A stretch of 64,000 nucleotides of DNA from Caulobacter segnis (lineage in GTDB: Bacteria; Pseudomonadota; Alphaproteobacteria; Caulobacterales; Caulobacteraceae). The translations under genes and the position numbers were made by a program. Of the stretch, positions 33,851-43,061 are shown piece after piece (position 1 is the stretch's first letter; each line of letters begins with the position of its first letter). Where the stretch lies: contig NZ_CP082923.1 in NCBI RefSeq assembly GCF_019931575.1, positions 992,001-1,056,000 on the forward strand, in the 5' to 3' direction. Under the pieces are notes generated by a model. It was not told where the DNA came from, made no database searches, and worked only from the letters and a program-made list of their open reading frames with translations.

Positions 33851-34300
33851 TCAGGCCCCGTAGATCACCGAGATCGTCTCGGCCACGCAGGCCGGGCGCT
33901 CCTCGCCCTCGATCTCGATGGTGCACTCGTTCTTCATCTGCAGGCCGCCCGACTTGGGCTCGGCCGAAAGCAGCTTCTGGCGCATGCGCACGCGCTTGCC
34001 GACCCGGACCATGCCGGTGAAGCGGACCTTGTCGCAGCCATAGTTGATGCCGCGCGTGACGCCCGTGACGCGCAGGATGTCGGCGCCCAGCATCGGGATC
34101 AGCGACAGGGTCAGGTAGCCGTGGGCGATCGGGCCGCCGATCTCGCGGGTGGCGCGCTCGACATCGACGTGGATCCACTGGTGGTCGCCAGTGGCCTCGG
34201 CGAACAGGTTGACGCGCTCCTGGGTGACCTCGACCCAGTCCGACACCCCGATCTCCTGGCCGACCAGGCCGGCGACGTCGGCGTAGGCGACTTCCTTCAT
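33851..34300 (-). CDS. MaoC family (R)-specific enoyl-CoA hydratase
   Basis: 149 residues from ATG 34300, chosen over an upstream in-frame GTG. The hot-dog fold motifs are clear: 'LFAEATGDHQWIHVD' carrying the Asp/His catalytic pair and 'GGPIAHGYLTLSLIPML'. It hydrates trans-2-enoyl-CoA to (R)-3-hydroxyacyl-CoA, as in the NodN/MaoC family. It may supply beta-oxidation or polyester routes. No partner gene is directly adjacent. Confidence 0.9.
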   Translation of the reverse strand: MKEVAYADVAGLVGQEIGVSDWVEVTQERVNLFAEATGDHQWIHVDVERATREIGGPIAHGYLTLSLIPMLGADILRVTGVTRGINYGCDKVRFTGMVRVGKRVRMRQKLLSAEPKSGGLQMKNECTIEIEGEERPACVAETISVIYGA

Positions 34301-34367
34301 GATGCGTTTCTCCCCAAACACTCTGGCAAACAGTTGTTTGGTTAGAGACCAGCCAGAGCCGTTCAGG

Positions 34368-35702
34368 TCAACCGGAGAAGGTCGAAACCACCAGCCAGAC
34401 GTTGGCCGCCGAGATCACCACGAACAGGAACCAGGCCACCGTCTTGGTCATCCAGCCATTGGCGAAGGGCCCCATCAGCGCCTGGTTGTCGGTGAAGCGC
34501 AGCAGCGGCCAGATGGCGAACGGCAACTGGGCGCTCAGCACCACCTGGGTCAAAACCAGCAGCTTGCCGACCGAATGCTCGCCCAGTGTGAGAACCCCGA
34601 TCAGGGCCGGGACGATGGCCAGGCCCCGGGTGATCAGCCGCCGCTGCCAGCAGGGGATCTTCAGGTCCAGGAAGCCCTCCAGGATCACCTGGCCGGCGAT
34701 GGTGCCGGTGAAGGTCGAGCTCTGGCCCGAGGCGAACAGGGCGACGGCGAACAGCACCCCGGCCAGTGCGCCGCCGGTGATCGGGGCCAGAAGCTGGTGG
34801 GCCTCCTCGATGCCGGCCACCTCCGTGAGGCCCGAGCCATGGAAGGCCGAGGCCGCCAGGATCAGGATGGCGGCGTTAATCAGCAGGGCCAGCAACAGCG
34901 AAACGACGGTGTCGATTGTCGACAGACGGATGGCGGCCCGCTTGCCCGGCTCGTCGGCCGGGGTCACCCGCGTCTGCACGATCGCCGAGTGCAGATAGAG
35001 ATTATGCGGCATGATCGTCGCGCCCAGGATGCCGATAGCCAGGTAGAGGGCGTTGCCCTGTTGAAGCGCCGACAGCGACGGCACAAGACCGCGCGCGACG
35101 TCACCAGCGTTCGGCGGGGCCAGGATCAGCTGGACCAGAAAGCAGATCCCGACCGTCGAGATCAGGCCCAGGATGATCGCCTCCAGTTGCCGGAAGCCCT
35201 TGCCCTTCAGGCCCAGCACGATGACCGTGTCCAGCGCCGTCAGCAGCACCCCGGCCCACAGCGGTATGCCCAGCAGCAGCTTGAAGGCCAGGGCGCTGCC
35301 CAGCACCTCGGCGATGTCGCAAGCGATGATGGCCAGCTCGGCCAGCAGCCACTGGACCTTGACCGTTCTCGGCCCGAACCGCTCGCGCGACATTCGAGCC
35401 AGGTCCTTGCCGGTGACCAGGCCCAGCCGCATCGACAGGGTCTGCAGCACGATCGCCGCCAGGCTGGACAGCACCACCACGAACAGCAGGCTGGTCCCGT
35501 AGCGCGAGCCAGCCTCGATGTCGGTCGCCCAGTTGCCGGGGTCCATGTAGCCGACGCTGACCAACAGGCCCGGGCCCGCCACCCGCAACATCCGTTTCCA
35601 GGTCGGCAGGCCGTCGGGCACGGTCACCGCGCCCCGCACCTCGGACGGGCAGAACGGCGCGGTGGCGGTTTTGGGAAGGCGGTCGAGCAGGGCGGCGAAC
35701 AT
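34368..35702 (-). CDS. mntH: Nramp family Mn2+/Fe2+ transporter
   Basis: 444 residues with 11 hydrophobic helices. The Nramp signature 'SVGYMDPGNWATDIEAGS' (DPGN in helix 1) and 'LGATIMPHNLYLHSAIV' (MPHN in helix 6) form the metal site. Proton-coupled import of divalent metal across the inner membrane. No Mn-sensing leader or Mur/MntR box could be identified in the short upstream gap. The length is full. Confidence 0.93.
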   Translation of the reverse strand: MFAALLDRLPKTATAPFCPSEVRGAVTVPDGLPTWKRMLRVAGPGLLVSVGYMDPGNWATDIEAGSRYGTSLLFVVVLSSLAAIVLQTLSMRLGLVTGKDLARMSRERFGPRTVKVQWLLAELAIIACDIAEVLGSALAFKLLLGIPLWAGVLLTALDTVIVLGLKGKGFRQLEAIILGLISTVGICFLVQLILAPPNAGDVARGLVPSLSALQQGNALYLAIGILGATIMPHNLYLHSAIVQTRVTPADEPGKRAAIRLSTIDTVVSLLLALLINAAILILAASAFHGSGLTEVAGIEEAHQLLAPITGGALAGVLFAVALFASGQSSTFTGTIAGQVILEGFLDLKIPCWQRRLITRGLAIVPALIGVLTLGEHSVGKLLVLTQVVLSAQLPFAIWPLLRFTDNQALMGPFANGWMTKTVAWFLFVVISAANVWLVVSTFSG

Positions 35703-35952
35703 GCGGCCTAGTTAGGGGCGCGTCGCCGGGATTGTCAGCCCTGGCGCCGACAAGCTGGGCGCTGGTGCTCGCCTCTTGAGCGAATCCAGCCGATTTGCGC
35801 GTTGAAGGCTTCCGTAGCGGAACAATGGCGGTCGGGCAGCTCTTCCGCTGGAACTCGCCCCGTGTCTCCCCGGTCCCCGGCGAGTCCGCCCGATCCCTGG
35901 CGGCGGCCCCGGCGAGCGACACGCCGGGGCTAGCCGCCCGGCGCGCGCGGCC

Positions 35953-37491
35953 CTAGACGATCCGGCTCTCGCTCTTGCCCCAATACCCATCCCGGATCAG
36001 CCGCTTGTAGAGCTTGCCCGTGGGGTGCCTGGGCAGCTCGGCCATGAAGTCGATGCGCCTGGGCGACTTCACGTGGCTGAGATTGGCGCGGGCGAAGGCC
36101 ATCAGCTCGGCGGCCAGGGCCGTCTGGTCCTCGGCCGGGTCCATCGGCTGGATGACGGCCACCACCTGTTCGCCCATTTCCTCGCACGGCGCGCCGACCA
36201 CGGCGGCGTCGGCGACCTTGGGGTGGGTGATCAGCAGGTTCTCGATCTCCTGCGGATAGATGTTCACCCCGCCCGAGATGATCATGAAGCTCTTGCGGTC
36301 GGTCAGGTAGAGATAGCCGTCTTCGTCGGCCCAACCGACGTCGCCCAGGGTGGTCCAGCCGTGCTGGTTGTAGCTCTCGGCGGTCTTGTCCGGGGCGTTG
36401 TGGTAGTTCACCGCCGGGCCGTTGGCGAAATAGACCGCGCCCTCGGTGCGGGGCGGGAGCGGGTCGCCGGCCTCGTCGCAGATGCGCAGCTCGCCCAGCA
36501 CCGCCTGGCCGACGCTGCCCTTGTGGGCCAGCCAGTTGTCGGAATTGATCCAGCAGAAGCCGTTGCCCTCGGTGCCGGCGTAGTACTCGTAGATCACCGG
36601 TCCCCACCAGCCGATCATCTGTTCCTTGACCGGCACGGGGCAGGGGGCGGCGGCGTGGACCGCCGACTTCATCGACGAGACGTCGTATTTCGCCCGGACG
36701 TCCTCGGGCAGCTTCAGCATCCGCACGAAGTGGGTCGGGACGAACTGGCCGCAATTGACCTTGTGCGTCTCGATCAGGGCCAGGGCCGTCTCGGGATCGA
36801 ACTTCTCCATCACGATCACCGTGCCGCCCAGCTTGTGGACGGTCATGCACCAGCGCAGCGGGGCGGCGTGGTAGAGCGGGGCGGGCGAGATGTAGACGCT
36901 GTCGCCGCTGAAGCCGAACAGGCCTTGGGCCATCATCTGCAGGGCGTTGGGCGCGTCGATGGGGCCGCCGCTGAGCGCCGGCTTGACGCCCTTGGGCCGG
37001 CCCGTGGTGCCGGACGAATAGAGCATGTCCGAGCCGGCCGTCTCGTCGGCGATCGGCGTCGTCGGCTGGTCGGCGAGGGCCGCGCCCAGATCGGCGTAGG
37101 CGCCGTGCGGACCGCCGACGGCGAACAGGGTCAGGTTCGGGACCAGCCGGGCGACCTCGTCGATCAGCGGACCCATGGCCACCGAGGTGACGAACACCTT
37201 GGCCCCGCAGTCCTTGAGGATGTACTCGACCTCGCCCGCCGTCAGCTTGGTCGAGACGCAGACGAAATAGAGGCCCGCCCGCTGGGCGGCCCAGGCGACC
37301 TCGAAGGAGCGGGCGTTGTTCTCCATCAGGATGGCGATGACGTCGCCGGCCTTCAGGCCCAGAGAGCGGAACAGATGCGCCCCCTGGTTCGAGCGCGCGT
37401 CCAGCTGGGCGTAGGTCACGACCTCGCCGGAGCCGGCCATGATGTAGGCCGGTTTGTCGCCTTGGGCTTGGGCGTGGAGGTAGGGGTGCAT
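35953..37491 (-). CDS. Acyl-CoA synthetase (AMP-binding)
   Basis: 512 residues. Motifs: 'YSSGTTGRPKGVK' (A3), 'YEYYAGTEGNGF' (A5), 'GWTTLGDVGWADEDGYLY' (A7), 'DRKSFMIISGGVNIYP' (A8), catalytic Lys in 'HPTGKLYKRLIRD'. It activates an acid with CoA. Lying 18 bp downstream of the GMC oxidoreductase gene on the same strand, the two form an operon that could oxidise an alcohol and then activate the acid. The substrate is unknown. Confidence 0.9.
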   Translation of the reverse strand: MHPYLHAQAQGDKPAYIMAGSGEVVTYAQLDARSNQGAHLFRSLGLKAGDVIAILMENNARSFEVAWAAQRAGLYFVCVSTKLTAGEVEYILKDCGAKVFVTSVAMGPLIDEVARLVPNLTLFAVGGPHGAYADLGAALADQPTTPIADETAGSDMLYSSGTTGRPKGVKPALSGGPIDAPNALQMMAQGLFGFSGDSVYISPAPLYHAAPLRWCMTVHKLGGTVIVMEKFDPETALALIETHKVNCGQFVPTHFVRMLKLPEDVRAKYDVSSMKSAVHAAAPCPVPVKEQMIGWWGPVIYEYYAGTEGNGFCWINSDNWLAHKGSVGQAVLGELRICDEAGDPLPPRTEGAVYFANGPAVNYHNAPDKTAESYNQHGWTTLGDVGWADEDGYLYLTDRKSFMIISGGVNIYPQEIENLLITHPKVADAAVVGAPCEEMGEQVVAVIQPMDPAEDQTALAAELMAFARANLSHVKSPRRIDFMAELPRHPTGKLYKRLIRDGYWGKSESRIV

Positions 37492-37509
37492 GGCGATACC
37501 TCTTGAATT

Positions 37510-39177
37510 CTAGGCCGCGACCGGCGCGCGGGCCGCCTCGCGGATCATGTCGGCGGCCTTCTCGGCGATCATGATGGTGGGGGCGTTGGTGTTGCCCGAG
37601 ACGAGGCGCGGCATGACCGAGGCGTCGACGACGCGCAGGCCCTCCAGCCCGCGCACGCGCAGCTGAGCGTCGACCACGGCCATCGGCCCGTGACCCATCT
37701 GGCAGGTGCCGACCGGGTGATAGATCGTCGAGCCCGACAGGCGCGCGTAGTCCAGCAACTGCGAGTCCGTGCGGAACTCACCGCCCGGATTGATCTCGCT
37801 GTCGACATAGGGCGACAGGGCCGGGGCCTCGCCGATCTTGCGCGCCCACTTCAGGCCGGCGACGGCGACCTCCTGGTCCAGCGGATCGGCCAGGTAATTG
37901 GCGAAGATGCTGGGATACTCCGCCGGATCGGCCGACTTGATGCGGATGTGACCGCGGCTCTCCGGGCGCAGCTGGCAGGGGGCGATGGTCAGGCCCGGCA
38001 GGTCCTCCAGCTCCATCTTCTGCTCGTTGACCAGCTTGTCCAGGTCCATGGTCGCGGGCAGGATGTGGAACTGGATGTCCGGTCCTGCGAGATCCGGTCG
38101 AGATTTACAGAACGCGGCGATGTGCGCGGCCGAAAGGGTCAGCAGGCCCTTTCGCTGGAACAGGTAGCGCAGCGCCTCGCCGGCCAGGCGGCCGCCCTTG
38201 GACTGCTCGTTGACCGAGACGACGCCGGCCTTCAGCCGATAGCGCACGCTCATCACGTAGTGGTCCTGCAGGTTCTCCCCGACGCCAGGCAGGTCGGCGA
38301 CCACGGGCACGCCGTTGCGGATCAAGAGCTCGGCCGGGCCGACGCCCGACAGCTGCAAGAGCTGAGGCGAGTTGATCGCCCCGCCGGCCAGGATCACCTC
38401 CGCGCGAGCCATGGCCACGCGCTTGACGCCGTTCTGGGTGAACTCGACGCCGGTCGCCCGGCGGCCCTCGAACAGGACGCGGCCGGCCAGGGCGTTGGTC
38501 TCGACCTGCAGGTTCGGGCGGTTCATGGCCGGGTGCAGGTAGGCGACCGCCGCCGAGCAGCGCTGCCCGTTCTTGACCGTCAGCTGGTAGTAGGTCGCGC
38601 CCTCCTGGGACGAGCCGTTGACGTCGTCGTTGCGCGGGATGCCGGCCTGCTCGCAGGCCTCGATCACCGCGTCCGAGACCGGGTGCTTGGTCGTCACGTC
38701 CGAGACGTTCAGCGGGCCGCCCGTGGCGTGCCAGTCGCAGCCGCCGCGCTCCTGGTGCTCGGCGCGGCGGAAGTAGGGGGCGACGTCGTCCCAGCCCCAG
38801 CCCTCGCAGCCCAGCTGCCGCCAGCCGTCATAGTCGGCATGCTGGCCGCGGATGTAGAGCAGGCCGTTGATCGAGGACGAGCCGCCCAGCACCTTGCCGC
38901 GCGGCCAGACGTGGGTGCGCCCGCCCGTGCCGGGGTCGGGCTCGGTGGTGTAGAGCCAGTTGACCTTGGGATCCTTCAAGGTCGAGGAGTAGCCGACCGG
39001 GATGTGGATCATCAGGTTCGAGGCGAATTGGCCAAGGTTCTTGGTTGGGCGGTCGTCGCCGCCGGCTTCCAGCAGCAGAACCTTGAACTTGCCGCCCTCG
39101 GACAGCCGCGCCGCCAGCACGCAGCCAGCCGAGCCCGCGCCCACGATCACGTAGTCGGCCTCGATGATCCCGGTCAT
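37510..39177 (-). CDS. GMC family FAD-dependent oxidoreductase (choline/alcohol dehydrogenase-like)
   Basis: 555 residues from ATG 39177 with AGGGAGAG site; the frame upstream is non-coding. The FAD-binding 'DYVIVGAGSAGCVLAARLSEG', GMC signature 'GRTHVWPRGKVLGGSSSINGL', 'AGGAINSPQLLQLSGVG' and the catalytic His-containing 'YHPVGTCQMG' are present. It oxidises a primary alcohol, with FAD in the cytoplasm. It is divergent from the P450 gene with a 168-bp gap containing two palindromic sites. Confidence 0.92.
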   Translation of the reverse strand: MTGIIEADYVIVGAGSAGCVLAARLSEGGKFKVLLLEAGGDDRPTKNLGQFASNLMIHIPVGYSSTLKDPKVNWLYTTEPDPGTGGRTHVWPRGKVLGGSSSINGLLYIRGQHADYDGWRQLGCEGWGWDDVAPYFRRAEHQERGGCDWHATGGPLNVSDVTTKHPVSDAVIEACEQAGIPRNDDVNGSSQEGATYYQLTVKNGQRCSAAVAYLHPAMNRPNLQVETNALAGRVLFEGRRATGVEFTQNGVKRVAMARAEVILAGGAINSPQLLQLSGVGPAELLIRNGVPVVADLPGVGENLQDHYVMSVRYRLKAGVVSVNEQSKGGRLAGEALRYLFQRKGLLTLSAAHIAAFCKSRPDLAGPDIQFHILPATMDLDKLVNEQKMELEDLPGLTIAPCQLRPESRGHIRIKSADPAEYPSIFANYLADPLDQEVAVAGLKWARKIGEAPALSPYVDSEINPGGEFRTDSQLLDYARLSGSTIYHPVGTCQMGHGPMAVVDAQLRVRGLEGLRVVDASVMPRLVSGNTNAPTIMIAEKAADMIREAARAPVAA

Positions 39178-39215
39178 CGCCTCTCTCCCTTCACCGTCGC
39201 GCGTGTTTTCCGCGT

Positions 39216-39226
39216 GATCAGTGTTC
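39216..39226. promoter_or_regulatory. Imperfect GAACA-N-TGTTC palindrome (GMC side)
   Basis: GATCA-G-TGTTC, one base from the perfect motif at 39319, 39 bp upstream of the GMC start (39177). Candidate operator. Confidence 0.35.
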
Positions 39227-39318
39227 AGTTGAGAGCATGCGCCCACCTTCCGCGATCGCGCAAGTTGCCGTCGCGGCGCCGTTGGTCCGACGGCTTTCCG
39301 GGTTATCGTTGGGCCAAA

Positions 39319-39329
39319 GAACAATGTTC
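39319..39329. promoter_or_regulatory. GAACA-N-TGTTC palindrome (P450 side)
   Basis: Perfect 5-1-5 repeat GAACA-A-TGTTC, 17 bp upstream of the P450 start at 39346. Same motif as at 13291; candidate operator for a regulator of this divergent locus. Confidence 0.4.
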
Positions 39330-39345
39330 ATGGGATGGACGCGCG

Positions 39346-40680
39346 ATGGACCTGATCAGCCAGACAGTAGTGGACGGCGTGGCCGGCCCCGGCGCGCCGC
39401 CGACCTATCCGACCTTGAGCGGCGTCGACCTGGCCGACATCTTCCGCTTCGCCAACGGCCAACCCTGGGCCGACTTCGCGCGGATGCGCCGGGAGGCGCC
39501 GGTCATGTGGCATCCCGAACCGTTCGGCGGGCCGGGCTTTTGGGCCCTGACCCGCTACGAGGACGTCCAGCGGGTCAACGGCGATCCGGAGACCTTCTCG
39601 TCCCAGCGCGGCGGCATCCTGATGTCGATGGGACCCCCGGACCGCCGCCACGCCCTGCTGTTCCGGGCGTCGATGGACACCATGATCAACCTCGATGCGC
39701 CGCATCACCTGCAGCTGCGCCGCGAGCACATGCCCTATTTCACCCCGGCCTATCTGCGCGGCCTGACCGAGCGGGTGAAGGGCGAGGTGACCCGCCTGCT
39801 GGACGAAATGGAGCCGCTGCTGGCCGGCGGCGCCGAGATCGACATGGTCGAGCACTTCAGCTCGGTCCTGCCGCTGTTCACCCTGTGCGAGATCCTGGGC
39901 GTGCCGCCCGAGGACCGGAAGAAGTTCCTGACCTGGATGCACTACCTGGAGCGCGCCCAGGACCTGGCGGTGCAGCAGGCGACCGCGCCGATTCAGCCGA
40001 CGCTGGAGCTCATGCAGTTCGTCATGGACTTCAACAACAACGTCGAGGAGATGTTCGAGTACGGCCGGACCATGCTGCACAAGCGGCGGCAGGATCCGAA
40101 GGAAGACCTGATGACCGCGATCGCCCGCGCCCAGGTCGACGGCTCGGTGCTGTCGGACGAATATCTGGACGGCTCGTGGCTGCTGATCGTGTTCGCCGGC
40201 AACGACACCACCCGCAACACCCTGTCGGGCGCGATGAAGCTGCTGACCGAGTTCCCGGACCAGAAGCAGCGGCTGATCGACGATCCCTCGCTGCTCTCCG
40301 GGGCGGTCGACGAGTTCATCCGCATGGTCAGCCCGGTGATCTACATGCGCCGCACGGCCGCGCGCGACGTCGAGGTCAATGGCCAGCTGATCCGCGAGGG
40401 CGAGAAGGCGATCATGTACTACGGCGCGGCCAACCGCGATCCGGCCATGTTCGAGAACCCCGACCAGCTGGACGTCACCCGCGCCAATGCGGGCAAGCAC
40501 ATCGCCTTTGGTTACGGCCCCCACACCTGCATCGGCAAGCGCGTGGCCCAGATCCAGCTGGAGGAGGCCTACCGCCAGATCCTGGCGCGGTTCCCGGACC
40601 TGACGTGGACGGGGAACATCGAGATCGCGCCGAACAACTTCGTGCACGCGATCAGCAAGCTGGGGGTGAAGCGGGGGTAG
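39346..40680 (+). CDS. Cytochrome P450
   Basis: 444 residues from ATG 39346. I-helix oxygen-activation 'FAGNDTTRNTL', K-helix ExxR in 'VDEFIRMVSPVI', and the heme loop 'FGYGPHTCIGKRVAQ' with the proximal Cys395. It is a soluble, three-component class I bacterial P450. Bulk similarity is to P450s of terpene or steroid-type substrates (linalool 8-monooxygenase annotations), but the substrate is not inferable. No ferredoxin gene is adjacent. An enoyl-CoA hydratase gene follows 62 bp downstream. Confidence 0.92.
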   Translation: MDLISQTVVDGVAGPGAPPTYPTLSGVDLADIFRFANGQPWADFARMRREAPVMWHPEPFGGPGFWALTRYEDVQRVNGDPETFSSQRGGILMSMGPPDRRHALLFRASMDTMINLDAPHHLQLRREHMPYFTPAYLRGLTERVKGEVTRLLDEMEPLLAGGAEIDMVEHFSSVLPLFTLCEILGVPPEDRKKFLTWMHYLERAQDLAVQQATAPIQPTLELMQFVMDFNNNVEEMFEYGRTMLHKRRQDPKEDLMTAIARAQVDGSVLSDEYLDGSWLLIVFAGNDTTRNTLSGAMKLLTEFPDQKQRLIDDPSLLSGAVDEFIRMVSPVIYMRRTAARDVEVNGQLIREGEKAIMYYGAANRDPAMFENPDQLDVTRANAGKHIAFGYGPHTCIGKRVAQIQLEEAYRQILARFPDLTWTGNIEIAPNNFVHAISKLGVKRG

Positions 40681-40742
40681 GGCGGTTGCCGCGATTTCAT
40701 ACGCGTGTTTGACTGTTCGAAAATCACGAGGAAACCGCCGCC

Positions 40743-41627
40743 ATGTCGCAACCGACCTTCGAGACTATCCTGTACGACGTTGAGGAAGGGATCGCGACGA
40801 TCACCCTGAACCGTCCGGAGCGGATGAACGCCTTCACCGCCCGGATGATGAAGGACCTGATCGAGGTGTTCGACGTCACCGACGCCGACGACGCGGTGAA
40901 GGCGGTGATCATCACCGGCGCGGGCCGGGCGTTCTGCGCGGGGGCCGACCTCGGCGGTGGCGGGGCCACCTTCGACCGCACCTCGCCCCAGGCCATCGAG
41001 CGCGAGGAGGGCAAGGTCGGCGACGTCTATCGCGACGGCGGCGGCCGCGTGACCCTGCGGATGTACGACAGCCTGAAGCCGATCATCGGCGCGATCAACG
41101 GCGCGGCGGTCGGGGTTGGCGTGACCATGCAGCTGCCGATGGACATCCGCCTGGCCTCGACCGAGGCCAAGTTCGGCTTCGTCTTCGCCCGCCGGGGGAT
41201 CAATCCCGAGGCCGCCTCCAGCTGGTTCCTGCCGCGCCTGGTCGGCCTGCAGACAGCGCTGGAGTGGTGCTACACCGGCCGCGTCTTCCCGGCGACCGAG
41301 GCGCTGGAGAAGGGGCTCGTCCGGTCGCTGCACGCGCCCGACGAACTGTTGCCCGCCGCCCGCGCCCTGGCCCGCGAGATCGCCGACAACACCGCCCCCG
41401 TCTCGGTGGCCCTGACCCGCCAGCTGCTGTGGCGCATGGCCGGCGCTTCGCACCCGATGGAGGCCCACAAGGCCGACAGCCGCGCCATCCAGTCGCGCGG
41501 CGCCTCGGGCGACGCCAAGGAGGGCGTGACCTCGTTCCTGGAAAAGCGCGCGCCGGTCTATCCGAACAAGGTGTCGACCGATGTCCCCGACATCTGGCCG
41601 GAGTGGCGGGAGCCGGAATTCCGCTGA
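40743..41627 (+). CDS. Enoyl-CoA hydratase/isomerase family protein
   Basis: 294 residues. Crotonase motifs: 'ITLNRPERMNAFTARMM', oxyanion-hole 'GAGRAFCAGADLGGGG' and 'GAINGAAVGVGVTMQLPMD'; the acid/base loop is 'FGFVFARRGINPEAASSWFLPRLVG'. Hydrates or isomerises enoyl-CoA; fits with the neighbouring P450, GMC and ligase genes as part of a degradation route. Confidence 0.9.
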   Translation: MSQPTFETILYDVEEGIATITLNRPERMNAFTARMMKDLIEVFDVTDADDAVKAVIITGAGRAFCAGADLGGGGATFDRTSPQAIEREEGKVGDVYRDGGGRVTLRMYDSLKPIIGAINGAAVGVGVTMQLPMDIRLASTEAKFGFVFARRGINPEAASSWFLPRLVGLQTALEWCYTGRVFPATEALEKGLVRSLHAPDELLPAARALAREIADNTAPVSVALTRQLLWRMAGASHPMEAHKADSRAIQSRGASGDAKEGVTSFLEKRAPVYPNKVSTDVPDIWPEWREPEFR

Positions 41628-41635
41628 GTTCCCCT

Positions 41636-41778
41636 CTCTCCTCCCCCTTAGGGGGAGGGGGACCGCCGAACGGCGGTGGAGGGGGCCTTGGGGCGAGGCC
41701 TGTTCAGCACCGCTTCGCGGACCCCCTCCGTCTCGGCGCGTAGTCGCGCCGATCCACCTCCCCCTAATGGGGAGGAGA
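41636..41778. repeat. Palindromic intergenic repeat element, copy 2
   Basis: Second copy of the 143-bp element at 5310-5452. The terminal inverted repeat is CTCTCCTCCCC with one mismatch at the far right end. The internal hairpin is CGGCGCG-TAGT-CGCGCCG (41734-41751), pairing in spite of base differences from copy 1. It follows the enoyl-CoA hydratase stop by 8 bp and precedes the DUF2336 gene. Confidence 0.85.
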
Positions 41779-41837
41779 ATTGGGTCGGAGGCCTTCGCTC
41801 ACGGCCCGTTAAGCGCGGTCTGCTCTATGTCGAACTG

Positions 41838-43061
41838 ATGAACTCAGCCGCGCGGACATCGTCGCTCGTGGAGCCGGAGGCGCCGAAGGCTCCGCCGCGT
41901 TCGCGCCTGACCCTGTTCAAGCGCCTGACCGACGTGGTCTGCCTGCCGACCAGCCGCATCAACGCCTTCGAGCGGGCGATGAGCGCCGACCTGCTGGTCG
42001 AGATGCTGCGCGACGCCAGCGTGGCCGAGCGCGAGAAGGTCGCCCGCCGCCTGGCCATGCTGAACGAGATGCCGGGCGTGCTGGCGCGCCTGCTGCTGCG
42101 CGACGAGCTGCCGGTGGCGCGGGCCCTGCTGGTCGAGGCCGAGAAGCTGACGGACGCCGACCTGATCAGCTGCCTCTACAACGCCTCGATGGAGCACCGC
42201 CGCCTGATCGCCCATCGGCGCGGGGTCAGCGAGGTGGTGGCCGACGCCCTGGTCGACATGGGCGAGCCGCCCGTGATCGAGGCCCTGCTGCGCAACGAGC
42301 TGGTCAGGCTCAGTCACCAGGGCGTGGAGAGCATCGTCGCGGCCACCCGCGACGCGTCCTACCTGATCCCGCTGCTGCTGCGCCGGGCGGAGCTGCGTCC
42401 CAGCCACGCCTATGTGATGTTCTGGTGGGCGGACGCCGAGGTGCGCAAGACCATCCTCCAGCGCTTCGCCGTGTCGCGCGAGATCCTGCAGGAGGCGGTC
42501 GACGACGTCTTCGGCCTGGCCTCGGCCGAGGGCTGGGAAGACCCGCTGTCGGGCAAGGCCCTGCAGTTCATCGCGCGCGAGCAGCGCAACCGCGCGGCCA
42601 TCGGCGAGAGCCCGTTCGGCAGCCTGGAGGAAGCCGTCGCCGCCGGCGCGAACGGCCTGACCCGTGAGATCGCCGAGGAGATTTCGTACCTGTCGGGGCT
42701 GAAGCCGATCACCGGCGCCAAGATCTTCACCGATCCCGGCGGCGAGCCCCTGGCCGTCCTGTGCAAGGCCGCAGGCCTGCCGCGCGGCTGCGTGCGTCAG
42801 CTGTGGCGCGGCCTGGACCGGCAGGAGGTCGACCGCAGCGGCGAGCTCGACCACGCGCTGGAACGGGTGATGACGATCTACGACATGGTCGCCGTCGATC
42901 GCGCCCAGACCGTGCTGCGCTACTGGAACTGGTCCCTGACCTCGGCCCTGAGCCCGGCCCTGCTGAAGGCCATCCGCGAGGGCGAGGAGGCCGCGCTCGG
43001 TGAATATTCGACGCCGCAGCGCTCGGCGATGCTGGCGCTGTCCCGCGACTTCGATCGCTAG
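41838..43061 (+). CDS. DUF2336 domain protein
   Basis: 407 residues from ATG 41838; the frame upstream runs through the repeat element. All-helical, HEAT-repeat-like sequence with many Leu/Ala/Arg helices ('ARRLAMLNEMPGVLARLLLRDELPVARALLVEAEKL' is typical; shortened here for format). The DUF2336 family is found in Caulobacterales and other alphaproteobacteria and has no proven function. There is no signal peptide or membrane segment, so it is cytoplasmic. Confidence 0.82.
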   Translation: MNSAARTSSLVEPEAPKAPPRSRLTLFKRLTDVVCLPTSRINAFERAMSADLLVEMLRDASVAEREKVARRLAMLNEMPGVLARLLLRDELPVARALLVEAEKLTDADLISCLYNASMEHRRLIAHRRGVSEVVADALVDMGEPPVIEALLRNELVRLSHQGVESIVAATRDASYLIPLLLRRAELRPSHAYVMFWWADAEVRKTILQRFAVSREILQEAVDDVFGLASAEGWEDPLSGKALQFIAREQRNRAAIGESPFGSLEEAVAAGANGLTREIAEEISYLSGLKPITGAKIFTDPGGEPLAVLCKAAGLPRGCVRQLWRGLDRQEVDRSGELDHALERVMTIYDMVAVDRAQTVLRYWNWSLTSALSPALLKAIREGEEAALGEYSTPQRSAMLALSRDFDR

